Of a DNA stretch of 64,000 nt, positions 7,363 to 16,368 are shown in pieces (position 1 is the first letter of the stretch; each line of letters starts with the position of its first letter). The position numbers were made by a program, and so were the translations under genes. A model generated the notes under the pieces. The model was not told the DNA's origin. It saw only the letters and a program-made list of their open reading frames with translations, and searched no databases. The DNA is from an uncultured Prevotella sp. (GTDB taxonomy: Bacteria; Bacteroidota; Bacteroidia; Bacteroidales; Bacteroidaceae): contig CAJKDU010000005.1 of NCBI GenBank assembly GCA_905198745.1, positions 1-64,000 of the forward strand, in the 5' to 3' direction.

Positions 7363-9939
7363 ATGAGGAATAAATTTCTTTTATTATATGTATTCGCTTG
7401 GTTAGCCGTCAGTGTCGCGGCACAGACACTGCACGTAAGTGCGCCCAGGTCTGTTGAAGTGGGTGAGCAGTTCCGTGTGCAGTACACTGTCAATACCGAT
7501 GCAGCCAAGGATTTCCGTCTGAGCGGCATCCCCGACGCGCTTGAAGTGCTCTTCGGACCGAGCACGTCGCAACAATCAAGCTGGACGATGGTCAACGGCC
7601 ACACGAGTAGTTCATCGTCCATCACTTATACCTATTTGCTTTGCGCCAACAAGAAAGGATCCTTCACCATTCCGCCGGCACATGTACGTGTAGGCGGCAA
7701 GGCCATTTCCTCTTCTCCTGTACGCATCAACGTGTCGGGCAATGCTCATCGTGCGCAACAGCAAGGTGGCGGCAGAAGTCAGGTGCAACAAGAACACCAC
7801 ATGCGCCAGGCCGGTTCAAGCATATCTGCCAACGACCTTTTCATTAAGGTTAGCGCCAACAAGAAGACAGTTCATGAGCAGGAACCCGTGCTGCTCACCT
7901 ATAAGGTCTATACACTTGTAGACCTCACCCAACTGGAAGGCAAGATGCCCGACCTGACGGGGTTCCATACGCAGGAGGTTAAGTTGCCACAGCAGAAGAG
8001 CTTCCATATAGAGAATCTGAATGGCCGCAACTATCGTTGTGTCACCTGGAGTCAGTATGTGATGTATCCGCAAATGACGGGTAAACTCAATATTCCGAGC
8101 ATTACCTTCAAGGGAATTGTCGTGCAGGAGAATAGAAGTGTCGATCCTTTTGAGGCATTCTTCAATGGAGGTTCCGGTTATGTAGAAGTCAAGAAGGATA
8201 TAGTGGCTCCCGGTCTTACTGTCAACGTGTTGCCGTTGCCCAAGCATCCTGCCGGATTCTCCGGTGGCGTGGGCAGGTTCAATATCTCCGCCCAGCTGAA
8301 TAAGACCGAAGTGAAGACAGGTGACCCTGTGAACTTGCGCATCGTTGTGGGAGGAGTGGGCAACCTGAAACTTATCAAGCAACCTGTGGTCAACTTCCCC
8401 AAGAGCTTCGATAAATATGATGCCAAGGTGACAGATAAAACCAAGCTCACTGCCAATGGTGTAGAGGGCAATATGATCTATGACTTTCTGGCGGTGCCCA
8501 ACAACCAGGGCAGTTACACCATACCTTCCGTGGAGTTCACTTATTACGACACCAATGCCAATGCTTACAAGACCATCAAGACCCAGGCTTTTGAATTGAC
8601 GGTGGAGCAAGGCAACGGACGCAGGTCGAGCGTGGACGATTATGGCGTTGGCAAAGACAAGGACAAGGACATACACCCCATCCGTTTGGGCAAGGTGAAG
8701 ATGCACGATGCCGGTGACTTCTTCTTTGGCAGCATTGGCTACTATGTGTCCCTCTTCTTCCTTGTAGCTCTGTTTGCCGTGCTGCTTGTGCTCTTCCGCA
8801 AGCAAGCCGTTGAGCATGCCAACATTGGTAAGATGAGAGGCAAGAAGGCTAACAAGATGGCGCGCAAGCGATTGAAGAAGGCTGCTGAACTGATGGCCAA
8901 AGACCGTCAAGGAGAGTTCTATGACGAGGTGCTCCGAGCACTTTGGGGCTATGTGGGCGACAAGCTCAACATGCATGTGGAAGACCTCTCGCGTGACAAT
9001 GTCACCGAGAAACTGGAGTCGAAAGGTGTGGACCGCCAGACCGTGGACATGTTTATATCTGCCCTCGACGAATGTGAGTTTGAACGTTACGCACCAGGTG
9101 ATGCGCAAGGTAACATGAGCAAGACCTTTGCCACGGCCATTGACGCCATCATGAAAATAGAAGAATCCATGAAGAAGAAATACACAGGCAAGGCAAACCG
9201 TATGGTTCTCGTGCTTGCTCTGCTTTCGCTCTCGCTTTCCGCCAGCGCCATTACCAAGGCCAACGCTGACCGTGAATATGAGAAAGGAAACTACCAGCAG
9301 GCTGCCAAGGACTATGAAGAGATACTGAAAGGCGGAAAGGTGAATGCCGACGTCTACTACAATCTTGGTAATGCCTACTATCGCCAGGACAACATCACAC
9401 GGGCAGTGCTCAACTACGAGCGTGCACTCCGTCTTTCGCCGGGTGACGAGGACATACGTTTTAACCTTCAGATGGCAAGCTCCAAGACAATAGACAAGAT
9501 AGCCCCTGAGTCGGAGATGTTCTTTGTCACGTGGTATCGTTCATTGGTCAACTTTACCAGCGTGGACCGTTGGGCCTATACGTCACTTGTCATGCTTGTG
9601 GGTGCACTTGTTCTCCTGCTTGTCTATCTTTTCGCCTCGCGCATTGCGTTACGTAAGTTAGGCTTCTATGGAGGCTTGTTTCTTGTGGCATGCTTCGTGG
9701 CATCCACACTCTTCGCCTCACAGCAGAAGTCGCAGATGGAAAGTCATTGCGGTGCCATCGTCGTTGCCCCATCGGTTACAGTGAAAGCTACGCCACAGAG
9801 TGGCGGCAAGGATGTGTTTACCATCCATGAGGGAACCAAGGTGACCATAACTGACCGTACTATGCGCGATTGGCGCAACGTGCGTCTGGCAGACGGACGC
9901 GAGGGATGGATACAGACAAGCAGAATAGAGGAAATCTGA
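7363..9939 (+). CDS. BatD-BatE fusion protein
   Basis: 858 residues. The first 600 are BatD: signal peptide (about 1-20), several Ig-like periplasmic modules, a membrane helix near 455-483 and a cytoplasmic helical domain. At residue 603 (base 9169) a second start-like segment appears: Met, basic residues, then the hydrophobic stretch MVLVLALLSLSLSASA. It is followed by TPR repeats (about 630-705), two membrane helices (about 738-785) and an SH3-like domain ending in GREGWIQTSRIEEI, which together are a complete BatE. In many Bacteroidetes BatD and BatE are separate genes. The buried segment may act as a membrane anchor, or batE may also start at 9169. Confidence 0.9.
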   Translation: MRNKFLLLYVFAWLAVSVAAQTLHVSAPRSVEVGEQFRVQYTVNTDAAKDFRLSGIPDALEVLFGPSTSQQSSWTMVNGHTSSSSSITYTYLLCANKKGSFTIPPAHVRVGGKAISSSPVRINVSGNAHRAQQQGGGRSQVQQEHHMRQAGSSISANDLFIKVSANKKTVHEQEPVLLTYKVYTLVDLTQLEGKMPDLTGFHTQEVKLPQQKSFHIENLNGRNYRCVTWSQYVMYPQMTGKLNIPSITFKGIVVQENRSVDPFEAFFNGGSGYVEVKKDIVAPGLTVNVLPLPKHPAGFSGGVGRFNISAQLNKTEVKTGDPVNLRIVVGGVGNLKLIKQPVVNFPKSFDKYDAKVTDKTKLTANGVEGNMIYDFLAVPNNQGSYTIPSVEFTYYDTNANAYKTIKTQAFELTVEQGNGRRSSVDDYGVGKDKDKDIHPIRLGKVKMHDAGDFFFGSIGYYVSLFFLVALFAVLLVLFRKQAVEHANIGKMRGKKANKMARKRLKKAAELMAKDRQGEFYDEVLRALWGYVGDKLNMHVEDLSRDNVTEKLESKGVDRQTVDMFISALDECEFERYAPGDAQGNMSKTFATAIDAIMKIEESMKKKYTGKANRMVLVLALLSLSLSASAITKANADREYEKGNYQQAAKDYEEILKGGKVNADVYYNLGNAYYRQDNITRAVLNYERALRLSPGDEDIRFNLQMASSKTIDKIAPESEMFFVTWYRSLVNFTSVDRWAYTSLVMLVGALVLLLVYLFASRIALRKLGFYGGLFLVACFVASTLFASQQKSQMESHCGAIVVAPSVTVKATPQSGGKDVFTIHEGTKVTITDRTMRDWRNVRLADGREGWIQTSRIEEI

Positions 9940-9940
9940 T

Positions 9941-10627
9941 ATGATGTTATTAACAGACTTGGGAATACTCCATTTCTTTAACGGAAGCAACTCCCTTTTT
10001 TACGATACTCTGGTGCAGGTGCTTACCAGTGGATTTACATGGATACCGCTCTATCTTGCCCTCTTCTATCTGGTCATTAAGAACAACGAGACCATGGTGC
10101 AGATAGGACTTGCCATAGGGTGTGCGGTATTGTGCGTTGTGCTTTCGGGTGGCATTGACGACATGATTGTCAAGCCTCTTGTGGCTCGACTTCGTCCTAC
10201 GGTAGACCCTCACGTGAAGTTCACCATCGACATCGTGAACGGCATCACCGAGGCCAAGCAGTTCAGCTTCTTCTCTGCCCATGCTGCCAACACGTTCACC
10301 ATTGCTGCCTTTTTTGCCCTTTTGGTGCGCAGTCGTCTCCTCAATGCGGCGCTCTTCACGTGGGCATTGCTTAACGGATGGACGCGACTCTATCTGGGCG
10401 TCCATTATCCGTCAGACGTGCTGATAGGAATTCTGTGGGGCTGTGTGGTGGCTGTGCTTGTCTACTGGTTCTATTTCCGCACCTACCGCCGCATTTCACC
10501 AGCCTTGAACTATGTTTCTTCTCAATACACCGTCACTGGCTATAACCGGGGAGACATCGACATGGTGCTCACCGTGCTCATGTTCACCTATTTATATGCC
10601 GTAGTCAGGACGGTGGTTATCATTTAA
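9941..10627 (+). CDS. PAP2-family membrane phosphatase
   Basis: 228 residues with five to six membrane helices. The three PAP2 (type 2 phosphatidic acid phosphatase) motifs are present: KPLVARLRP, the histidine-containing FFSAHAAN in place of the textbook PSGH, and RLYLGVHYPSD. Members dephosphorylate lipid phosphates such as undecaprenyl pyrophosphate, lipid A or phosphatidylglycerol phosphate; substrate cannot be read from sequence. The ATG follows the BatD-BatE stop by one base, implying translational coupling to the Bat operon. It also leads directly into queA (5 bases). Confidence 0.92.
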   Translation: MMLLTDLGILHFFNGSNSLFYDTLVQVLTSGFTWIPLYLALFYLVIKNNETMVQIGLAIGCAVLCVVLSGGIDDMIVKPLVARLRPTVDPHVKFTIDIVNGITEAKQFSFFSAHAANTFTIAAFFALLVRSRLLNAALFTWALLNGWTRLYLGVHYPSDVLIGILWGCVVAVLVYWFYFRTYRRISPALNYVSSQYTVTGYNRGDIDMVLTVLMFTYLYAVVRTVVII

Positions 10628-10632
10628 CGACA

Positions 10633-11847
10633 ATGGATACAAAACACATACAAATCAGCGACTATAACTATCCGCTCCCCGATGAGCGCATAGCCAAGTT
10701 TCCGCTCGCCGAGCGCGACCACAGCAAGTTGCTCGTCTACCGTCATGGCGAGGTGAGCGAAGACACGTTCTACAATCTGCCTGGCTACCTGCCTAAGGGT
10801 GCCTTGATGGTGTTCAACAACACCAAGGTTATCCAGGCCCGCATGCACTTCCGCAAGGAGACGGGAGCCCTTATCGAGGTGTTCTTGCTTGAACCTGCCA
10901 ATCCCACAGACTACGAACTCATGTTTCAAACTACTGGACACTGCTCCTGGCTTTGCATGATAGGCAACCTGAAGAAGTGGAAGGAAGGCACGCTCAAGCG
11001 TGAGTTTGACGTGAAAGGCAAGCATCTTACGCTTAGTGCCACACGCATCAAGGAGGTGCATACCTCACATTGGGTGGACTTCGATTGGGACAATCCCGAC
11101 GTTTCGTTTGCCGAGATTCTCGATGCTGTGGGTGAGTTGCCCATACCTCCTTATCTTAACCGTGAGACCCAGGAGAGCGACAAGAAGACTTATCAGACCG
11201 TGTACTCCAAAATAAAGGGAAGTGTGGCTGCACCTACAGCCGGCCTGCATTTTACCGAGCGGGTGCTTGCCGACCTCGATGCACATGGGATCGACCGCGA
11301 GGAACTTACGCTCCATGTGGGGGCCGGCACGTTCAAGCCGGTGAAGAGCAAGGAAATAGAGGGGCACGAGATGCACACCGAGTACATTTCCGTTCACAGG
11401 CAGACTTTGGAGAAACTCATTGCCCACGAGGGACGAGCCATTGCTGTGGGCACCACGAGCGTGCGCACGCTGGAGAGTCTCTATTATATGGGTGCCAAAC
11501 TTGCCGAGCATCCCGATGCCACTGAGGAGGAACTCCACGTGAACCAGTGGGAGCCTTACGACACGCATCCCACGCTCACTGCCGTTGAGGCCATCCGCAA
11601 TGTGCTCAACTATCTTGAGCGCAACCACTTGAATGCCCTTCATTCCAGCACCCAAATCATCATAGCACCGGGTTATGAATACAAGATTGTGAAGATGCTT
11701 GTCACCAACTTCCACCAACCCCAGAGCACGCTGCTCCTCCTGGTGAGCGCTTTCCTCCATGGTGATTGGCGCAAGGTCTACGACTATGCTCTTGCCCACG
11801 ACTTCCGTTTCCTGAGCTATGGCGACAGTTCGCTGCTTATTCCATAA
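10633..11847 (+). CDS. queA: S-adenosylmethionine:tRNA ribosyltransferase-isomerase
   Basis: 404 residues, a cytoplasmic enzyme. It transfers and isomerises the ribosyl moiety of SAM onto 7-aminomethyl-7-deazaguanine at tRNA position 34, giving epoxyqueuosine. Conserved blocks include PLPDERIAKFPLAERDHSKLL near the start, SVAAPTAGLHFT, LHVGAGTFKPV and the terminal YGDSSLLIP. It is longer than the ~350-residue proteobacterial form, as in other Bacteroidetes. The preceding pathway enzyme, tgt, is present in the same window at 38753-39880 on the other strand, so the pathway is dispersed rather than clustered. Confidence 0.96.
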   Translation: MDTKHIQISDYNYPLPDERIAKFPLAERDHSKLLVYRHGEVSEDTFYNLPGYLPKGALMVFNNTKVIQARMHFRKETGALIEVFLLEPANPTDYELMFQTTGHCSWLCMIGNLKKWKEGTLKREFDVKGKHLTLSATRIKEVHTSHWVDFDWDNPDVSFAEILDAVGELPIPPYLNRETQESDKKTYQTVYSKIKGSVAAPTAGLHFTERVLADLDAHGIDREELTLHVGAGTFKPVKSKEIEGHEMHTEYISVHRQTLEKLIAHEGRAIAVGTTSVRTLESLYYMGAKLAEHPDATEEELHVNQWEPYDTHPTLTAVEAIRNVLNYLERNHLNALHSSTQIIIAPGYEYKIVKMLVTNFHQPQSTLLLLVSAFLHGDWRKVYDYALAHDFRFLSYGDSSLLIP

Positions 11848-11903
11848 GGACGTCAGCCCCATCATTCTACATATAAACTTATACATTTAAACAGATAATA
11901 CCG

Positions 11904-13052
11904 ATGGCAACAAACTTGAAAATAGGAGACAAAGTGAGATTTCTCAGCGAGACCGGCGGCGGAAAGGTGGCCGGATTCCAGGGAAAAGACATTGTGCTTG
12001 TGGAAGACGAGGACGGCTTCCAGATACCTACACCGGTCAACGACGTGGTGATGGTCAGCACAGATGACTACAACATAGCCAAAGTACACACCTCGGAGAG
12101 CGGCGTGAAACTGCCGGAAGTAGACGAGAACGGAGTGGAGGAAGACTATGATCCTGCCGACCGCGAGATAACATTCCGCAAAAAAGCCGAGGAACGCAAG
12201 GACGGGAACAAACTCTCCGTCTATCTTGCTTTTGTGCCGCATGACGAGAAGACCATCACAAACACGCGCTTCGATTCTTACCTGGTCAACGACAGCAACT
12301 ACTACATTTCCTTTGCCTACATGATGGCCGAGGGAGCCAGTTGGACTCTTCTTGCACAGGGTGAGATAGAACCCAACACTAAACTTTTCATTGAGGAGTT
12401 CGGCCGCGACCATCTCAACGAGCTGGGCAAGGTGGGCGTCACCCTCATTGCCTACAAGCGCGACAAGAGTTTTGTGTGGAAACCGAGCATCGACGTGCAA
12501 CTGCGCATTGACGGTGTGAAGTTCTACAAGCTTCATACCTTCCGTGAAAATATCTTCTTCGAGCAGCCCGCCTTGCTCTATCCCATTGTGGAGAACGACA
12601 CGGTGACCCGTCCGCTCGTGGTAGACGCCCAGCAACTCAAGGCAGAAATGTATGCCAATCCACAAGCCACGGAACCTCGCAAGACCGAGCTCGACACTGA
12701 CCAGCTTGTCAAACGCTACAATTCAGAGCAGAGCCGTGAGCACCAACAGAAGTCCACGAAGCAGAAGGACGACATACTTGTGGTAGACCTCCATGCCGAC
12801 GCTGTGCTCGACACCACTGCCGGCATGAATGCTGCCGACATTCTGGGCTATCAGCTCGAGGTGTTCCGCCGCACCCTTGAAGAGAACAAGGACCGCAAGG
12901 GACAGAAGATTGTCTTCATCCACGGCAAGGGTGAAGGGGTGCTGCGCCATGCACTCATTCATGAGCTCAACTATAAATACAAGAAATATCCTTATCAGGA
13001 CGCCTCATTCCAGGAGTACGGATATGGAGCCACACAAGTGACTATCAAATGA
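11904..13052 (+). CDS. DUF2027 and Smr domain protein
   Basis: 382 residues. An N-terminal DUF2027 region begins with a small beta-barrel-like segment (IGDKVRFLSETGGGKVAGF). The C-terminal Smr domain (about 290-382) carries the DLHAD motif and the FIHGKGEGVLR motif of the MutS2/Smr nuclease family. Bacteroidetes pair these two domains in one protein, and its substrate, DNA or RNA, is unknown. Both key Smr motifs are intact, so nuclease or nucleic-acid binding activity is plausible. Its stop overlaps the nadE start in ATGA (13049-13052), indicating coupled translation. Confidence 0.93.
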   Translation: MATNLKIGDKVRFLSETGGGKVAGFQGKDIVLVEDEDGFQIPTPVNDVVMVSTDDYNIAKVHTSESGVKLPEVDENGVEEDYDPADREITFRKKAEERKDGNKLSVYLAFVPHDEKTITNTRFDSYLVNDSNYYISFAYMMAEGASWTLLAQGEIEPNTKLFIEEFGRDHLNELGKVGVTLIAYKRDKSFVWKPSIDVQLRIDGVKFYKLHTFRENIFFEQPALLYPIVENDTVTRPLVVDAQQLKAEMYANPQATEPRKTELDTDQLVKRYNSEQSREHQQKSTKQKDDILVVDLHADAVLDTTAGMNAADILGYQLEVFRRTLEENKDRKGQKIVFIHGKGEGVLRHALIHELNYKYKKYPYQDASFQEYGYGATQVTIK

Positions 13053-15025
13053 AGAACTACGGATTCGTCAATGTAGCGTCAGCCATACCTTCGGTGAAGG
13101 TGGCAGACGTAGACTATAATGTAGCCGAGATTGAGCGGCTCGTTGAGGAGGCCAATGAACAGCAGGTAGACCTGCTTGTCTTCCCCGAACTCAGTCTCAC
13201 CGGCTATTCCTGCCAAGACCTTTTCCGTCAGGCCACGTTGCTCGATGCCGTGAAGGCAGCCATAGGCCGACTATACGAGTGTGCTATCCACAATCAAGTG
13301 GTCTTCGTGGTAGGAGCGCCCATAGAGGTGGACGGAACCCTGTACAACGCTGCCATCGTGTTTAGCCCCAAGAACTATCCGTCGGCTGTGGTGAAGACAT
13401 ACCTGCCCAACTACGGCGAGTTCTATGAGCGCCGTTGGTTCGCTTCTTCCGAGGAGCTCCCCTTGGAGGGCCGTTCCTCGTCGTACATAAGCCTTTCCGA
13501 TTCCTCTTATATGCTCAACGTCTATGGAGGTCATCTCGTGTTCAGCCTGGACGATGTGAAGTTCGGCGTAGAGATATGCGAGGATGTGTGGTCGCCTATC
13601 CCGCCCAGCAGCCAGCTGGCACTTCAGGGAGCCGACATTATTCTCAACCTTTCTGCCACTGATGAACTGATAGGCAAGCACCATTATCTCAAGAGTCTGC
13701 TCTCGCAACAGAGTGCCCGTAGCCTGTCGGGCTACGTGTACAGCAGTTGCGGATTTGGCGAAAGCACGCAGGATGTGGTCTATGGAGGCAATGCCATGAT
13801 CTACGAGAACGGACGTCTCCTTGCCGAAGGCGAACGTTTCTCTCTTGAAGCCCAACTCGTCACTGCGCAGATTGACGTGGAGCGCTTGCGGGCTGAACGT
13901 CGGGCCAACATGACATTTGCCGCTTCTCGCAGGCAGACGACTTCTTCACGGAATGAAGAGCTGGTCTTGGAAGGTTTTCGCAACAGCCATGACATCTTTA
14001 GCATGAACCGCATTGTCGATCCGCATCCCTTCATTCCAAAAACCGAAGACATGCAGGCTTCGTGCGAGGAGATATTCAACATTCAGGTCATGGGACTTGC
14101 CAAGCGTCTTGTCCACACCCATTGCCAGCGTGTCATTGTGGGCATCAGCGGCGGACTCGACTCCACGCTTGCTCTCCTGGTGTGCGTGAAGACTTTCGAC
14201 AAACTGGGATTTGACCGCAAGGGCATTGTCGGTGTGACCATGCCCGGATTCGGAACCACAGACCGTACCCATACCAATGCGGTGAGCCTCATGCAGAGTC
14301 TTGGCGTGACGCTCCGTGAGGTGAACATATCGGCAGCCGTGATGCAGCATTTTGCCGACATCGGGCACGATGCCCAGGTGCACGACGTGACCTACGAGAA
14401 TTCGCAGGCCCGCGAGCGCACACAGATTCTCATGGACCTGAGCAATCAGCTCGGCGGACTTGTCATCGGTACGGGCGACCTCAGCGAACTTGCCCTGGGC
14501 TGGGCCACCTACAATGGTGACCACATGAGCATGTATGGCGTGAACGCCAGCATACCCAAGACTCTCATCAGGCACTTGGTGAACTATGTGGCTCAGAGTG
14601 GGGTAGACGAAGAGTCGCGCAAAACCCTGCTCGACATCATAGACACGCCCATCAGTCCTGAGCTCATTCCTGCCGACGAGGAGGGAAACATCAAGCAGAA
14701 GACCGAAGACCTGGTGGGACCATACGAGTTGCACGACTTCTTCCTCTACTATATGCTTCGTTTCGGCTTCTCGCCAAGCAAGATTTTCTTTCTTGCCCTA
14801 CGGGCTTTCGACGGCAGTCATGCCGAGGCGCCCGCCTACGATCGGCAGACCATCAAGAAATGGCTTTCCACTTTCTGTCGCCGTTTCTTCGCCCAGCAGT
14901 TCAAGCGCTCCTGTCTGCCCGACGGCCCGAAGGTGGGCAGCGTATCGCTCTCGCCACGTGGCGACTGGCGTATGCCGAGCGATGCCATGTCGGCTCTTTG
15001 GCTCAAAGAGTGCGAAACGCTATAG
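13049..15025 (+). CDS. nadE: Glutamine-dependent NAD+ synthetase
   Basis: 658 residues that convert nicotinate adenine dinucleotide to NAD+ using ATP and glutamine ammonia. The N-terminal nitrilase-type glutaminase has its catalytic triad visible as E47 (FPELSLTGYS), K116 (VVKTYLPNYGEFYE) and C177 (VEICEDVW). The C-terminal synthetase domain has the SGGLDS P-loop at residues 367-372. Length and domain order are those of the two-domain enzyme. It overlaps the upstream DUF2027-Smr gene by 4 bases. A long hairpin follows the stop and may insulate the last gene of the operon. Confidence 0.97.
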   Translation: MKNYGFVNVASAIPSVKVADVDYNVAEIERLVEEANEQQVDLLVFPELSLTGYSCQDLFRQATLLDAVKAAIGRLYECAIHNQVVFVVGAPIEVDGTLYNAAIVFSPKNYPSAVVKTYLPNYGEFYERRWFASSEELPLEGRSSSYISLSDSSYMLNVYGGHLVFSLDDVKFGVEICEDVWSPIPPSSQLALQGADIILNLSATDELIGKHHYLKSLLSQQSARSLSGYVYSSCGFGESTQDVVYGGNAMIYENGRLLAEGERFSLEAQLVTAQIDVERLRAERRANMTFAASRRQTTSSRNEELVLEGFRNSHDIFSMNRIVDPHPFIPKTEDMQASCEEIFNIQVMGLAKRLVHTHCQRVIVGISGGLDSTLALLVCVKTFDKLGFDRKGIVGVTMPGFGTTDRTHTNAVSLMQSLGVTLREVNISAAVMQHFADIGHDAQVHDVTYENSQARERTQILMDLSNQLGGLVIGTGDLSELALGWATYNGDHMSMYGVNASIPKTLIRHLVNYVAQSGVDEESRKTLLDIIDTPISPELIPADEEGNIKQKTEDLVGPYELHDFFLYYMLRFGFSPSKIFFLALRAFDGSHAEAPAYDRQTIKKWLSTFCRRFFAQQFKRSCLPDGPKVGSVSLSPRGDWRMPSDAMSALWLKECETL

Positions 15026-15034
15026 CAGCCCCTT

Positions 15035-15077
15035 CAGCGGCGTATGCCACATTTAACTAAATTGGCATGCGCCGCTG
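15035..15077 (+). terminator. 15-bp hairpin after nadE
   Basis: CAGCGGCGTATGCCA (15035-15049) pairs with TGGCATGCGCCGCTG (15063-15077) across 13 bases, with one G-U type mismatch. No T-run follows, so it may be an RNA-stabilising or partial termination element between nadE and the HD-domain gene. Confidence 0.55.
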
Positions 15078-15136
15078 GTGCAGGGACATTCGGCCGTAGA
15101 CTTTATCAATACTTAAAAACCACTACCATATCATCT

Positions 15137-15769
15137 ATGAACATCGACATCAACAAGAACAAGGAAGAGTTTGTCAATCTTCTGAAGTCTACCCAACGCG
15201 ACGGCGTTGACGGAATGATTGAAGACCTTGAAAAGCTCGGCTTCTTTACAGCACCAGCCTCAGCAGGCCATCACCTCAATGTGGCGGGTGGCCTCACTGT
15301 TCATTCACTCAATGTGTGCAAGGCAGCCCTCGCTGTTTGGGAGGCCATGAAGCCTCTCGAACCGTCATTAAACGCGGACGTGAGTCGAGAGAGCATCATT
15401 ATTGCGTCGTTATTGCACGACGTATGCAAGGCTGACGCCTACATACCGTCGGTAAGGAAGCGAAGAACTCGCATAGGAACATGGGAAGACTGTGAGGGAT
15501 ATAAGATGACCTTCAAGAACTTCCCCTTAGGACACGGTGAGAAGTCGCTCGCGGTGACATTGCTTAGCGGGATTGAACTCACCGATGCCGAGATGCTTGC
15601 CATCCGTTGGCACATGGGAGCATGGGGCGTTAACATGAGCAGCTTTGAAGATATGCGTAGCTATGACGCTGCGAGGGCCCTCTATCCGTTGGTCACCATT
15701 GTGCAGACCGCCGATGGTCTTGCTGCCAGTGTGATGGAACGCACAGCGTCACAGATAGACGACTTGTAG
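15137..15769 (+). CDS. HD-domain hydrolase
   Basis: 210 residues from the ATG at 15137, giving MNIDINKNKEEF. An upstream in-frame ATG at 15044 lies inside the nadE hairpin and yields a non-conserved N-terminus, so it was not used. The HD-fold metal ligands are seen as His in GLTVHSLNVCKAAL, the His-Asp pair in SLLHDVCKAD, and later His residues in LGHGEKS and IRWHMGAWG. Such proteins are metal-dependent phosphohydrolases; substrate is unknown. It is the last gene of the Bat-queA-nadE series and is closed by the hairpin at 15789-15840. Confidence 0.88.
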   Translation: MNIDINKNKEEFVNLLKSTQRDGVDGMIEDLEKLGFFTAPASAGHHLNVAGGLTVHSLNVCKAALAVWEAMKPLEPSLNADVSRESIIIASLLHDVCKADAYIPSVRKRRTRIGTWEDCEGYKMTFKNFPLGHGEKSLAVTLLSGIELTDAEMLAIRWHMGAWGVNMSSFEDMRSYDAARALYPLVTIVQTADGLAASVMERTASQIDDL

Positions 15770-15788
15770 CTTCCGTCTTCCCTTACAA

Positions 15789-15846
15789 ACATGCCTTCCA
15801 AGAAATTTTCACGGCGTTGAAGATTTCTTGGAAGGCATGTCGTTTT
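15789..15846 (+). terminator. 18-bp perfect hairpin terminator after the HD gene
   Basis: ACATGCCTTCCAAGAAAT (15789-15806) is the exact reverse complement of 15823-15840, with a 16-base loop, followed by CGTTTT. It begins 20 bases after the HD-gene stop and directly precedes the 22-bp repeat array. Confidence 0.75.
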
Positions 15847-15848
15847 GT

Positions 15849-15954
15849 GTAAGTATGCGCTTAGCAAGTTGTAAGTCTGCCATTAACGGGTGCTAAGTGT
15901 ACGACTTGCGGACCGTAAGTCTGCCATTAACGAATCTCAAGTCATTGACTCACT
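15849..15954 (-). repeat. 22-bp-period dyad array, copy 1 (five units)
   Basis: AAGT occurs at 15851, 15873, 15895, 15917 and 15939, exactly 22 bases apart. After five bases each is followed by a complementary or near-complementary tetramer: CTTA, ATTA, ACTT, ATTA, ACTC. Units 2 and 4 share an identical 18-mer (GTAAGTCTGCCATTAACG at 15871 and 15915). Read on the minus strand the centre is GGCAG, as in the arrays at 35105 and 50808. The array lies between the convergent HD and fbp genes. It is not CRISPR: there are no spacers. Confidence 0.85.
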
Positions 15955-16037
15955 TTTTTGAGATAGCTAATTGGGGGAAAATGAATTTGCCGAAGTTACT
16001 GATTTAAGCCAAACGGGCTGAAATCCGAACCTCTACT

Positions 16038-16258
16038 TATCCCAAAGCAGGCGAAGCGTTACCCTTGGGATACAAGCAATAAAAATGTACGCCCAGCAAG
16101 AGATACCGTAAAGCCAAACGCCTGTGTTTCAGCCTACTTTTGTCTTGCAGGGCGTACGTTTTCTATCTGTCTATCGCTATATTGAAGTTGGGCCTTCAGC
16201 CTGCTATCCGTGCAGGTTTGCTGCGCTAATAGTTGTAACTTCTCTTTCCTGAAGGCCC
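16038..16258. repeat. Cluster of inverted repeats in the HD-fbp gap
   Basis: The gap from 15770 to 16368 holds no convincing gene. Besides the 22-bp array it contains three palindromes in a row: TATCCCAA/TTGGGATA (16038-16045 with 16065-16072), a 14-bp stem with one mismatch (16087-16100 with 16144-16157, centre GTACGCCC/GGGCGTAC), and GGGCCTTCAG/CTGAAGGCCC (16190-16199 with 16249-16258), which encloses the small CCTGC/GCAGG stem. The pattern resembles a mobile-type palindromic intergenic element, but no terminal duplication was found. Confidence 0.6.
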
Positions 16259-16368
16259 TTCGTCTAATCAAAAAGAATCATTGGAACGACAGAAAGTAAT
16301 CTTGGCGAATGGCTGGCAAACAGCATCCACCAATGAAACGGGCTAAGGCCGCAACTTGATTTGGCGCT

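Noticed and set aside
15044..15136. Longer N-terminus for the HD-domain protein
   Set aside because: The extra 31 codons overlap the nadE hairpin and do not resemble protein; ATG at 15137 is preferred.
15849..15954. Possible CRISPR array (also at 35105 and 50808)
   Set aside because: Units are contiguous 22-mers with no unique spacers, repeats are degenerate, and no cas genes are present.
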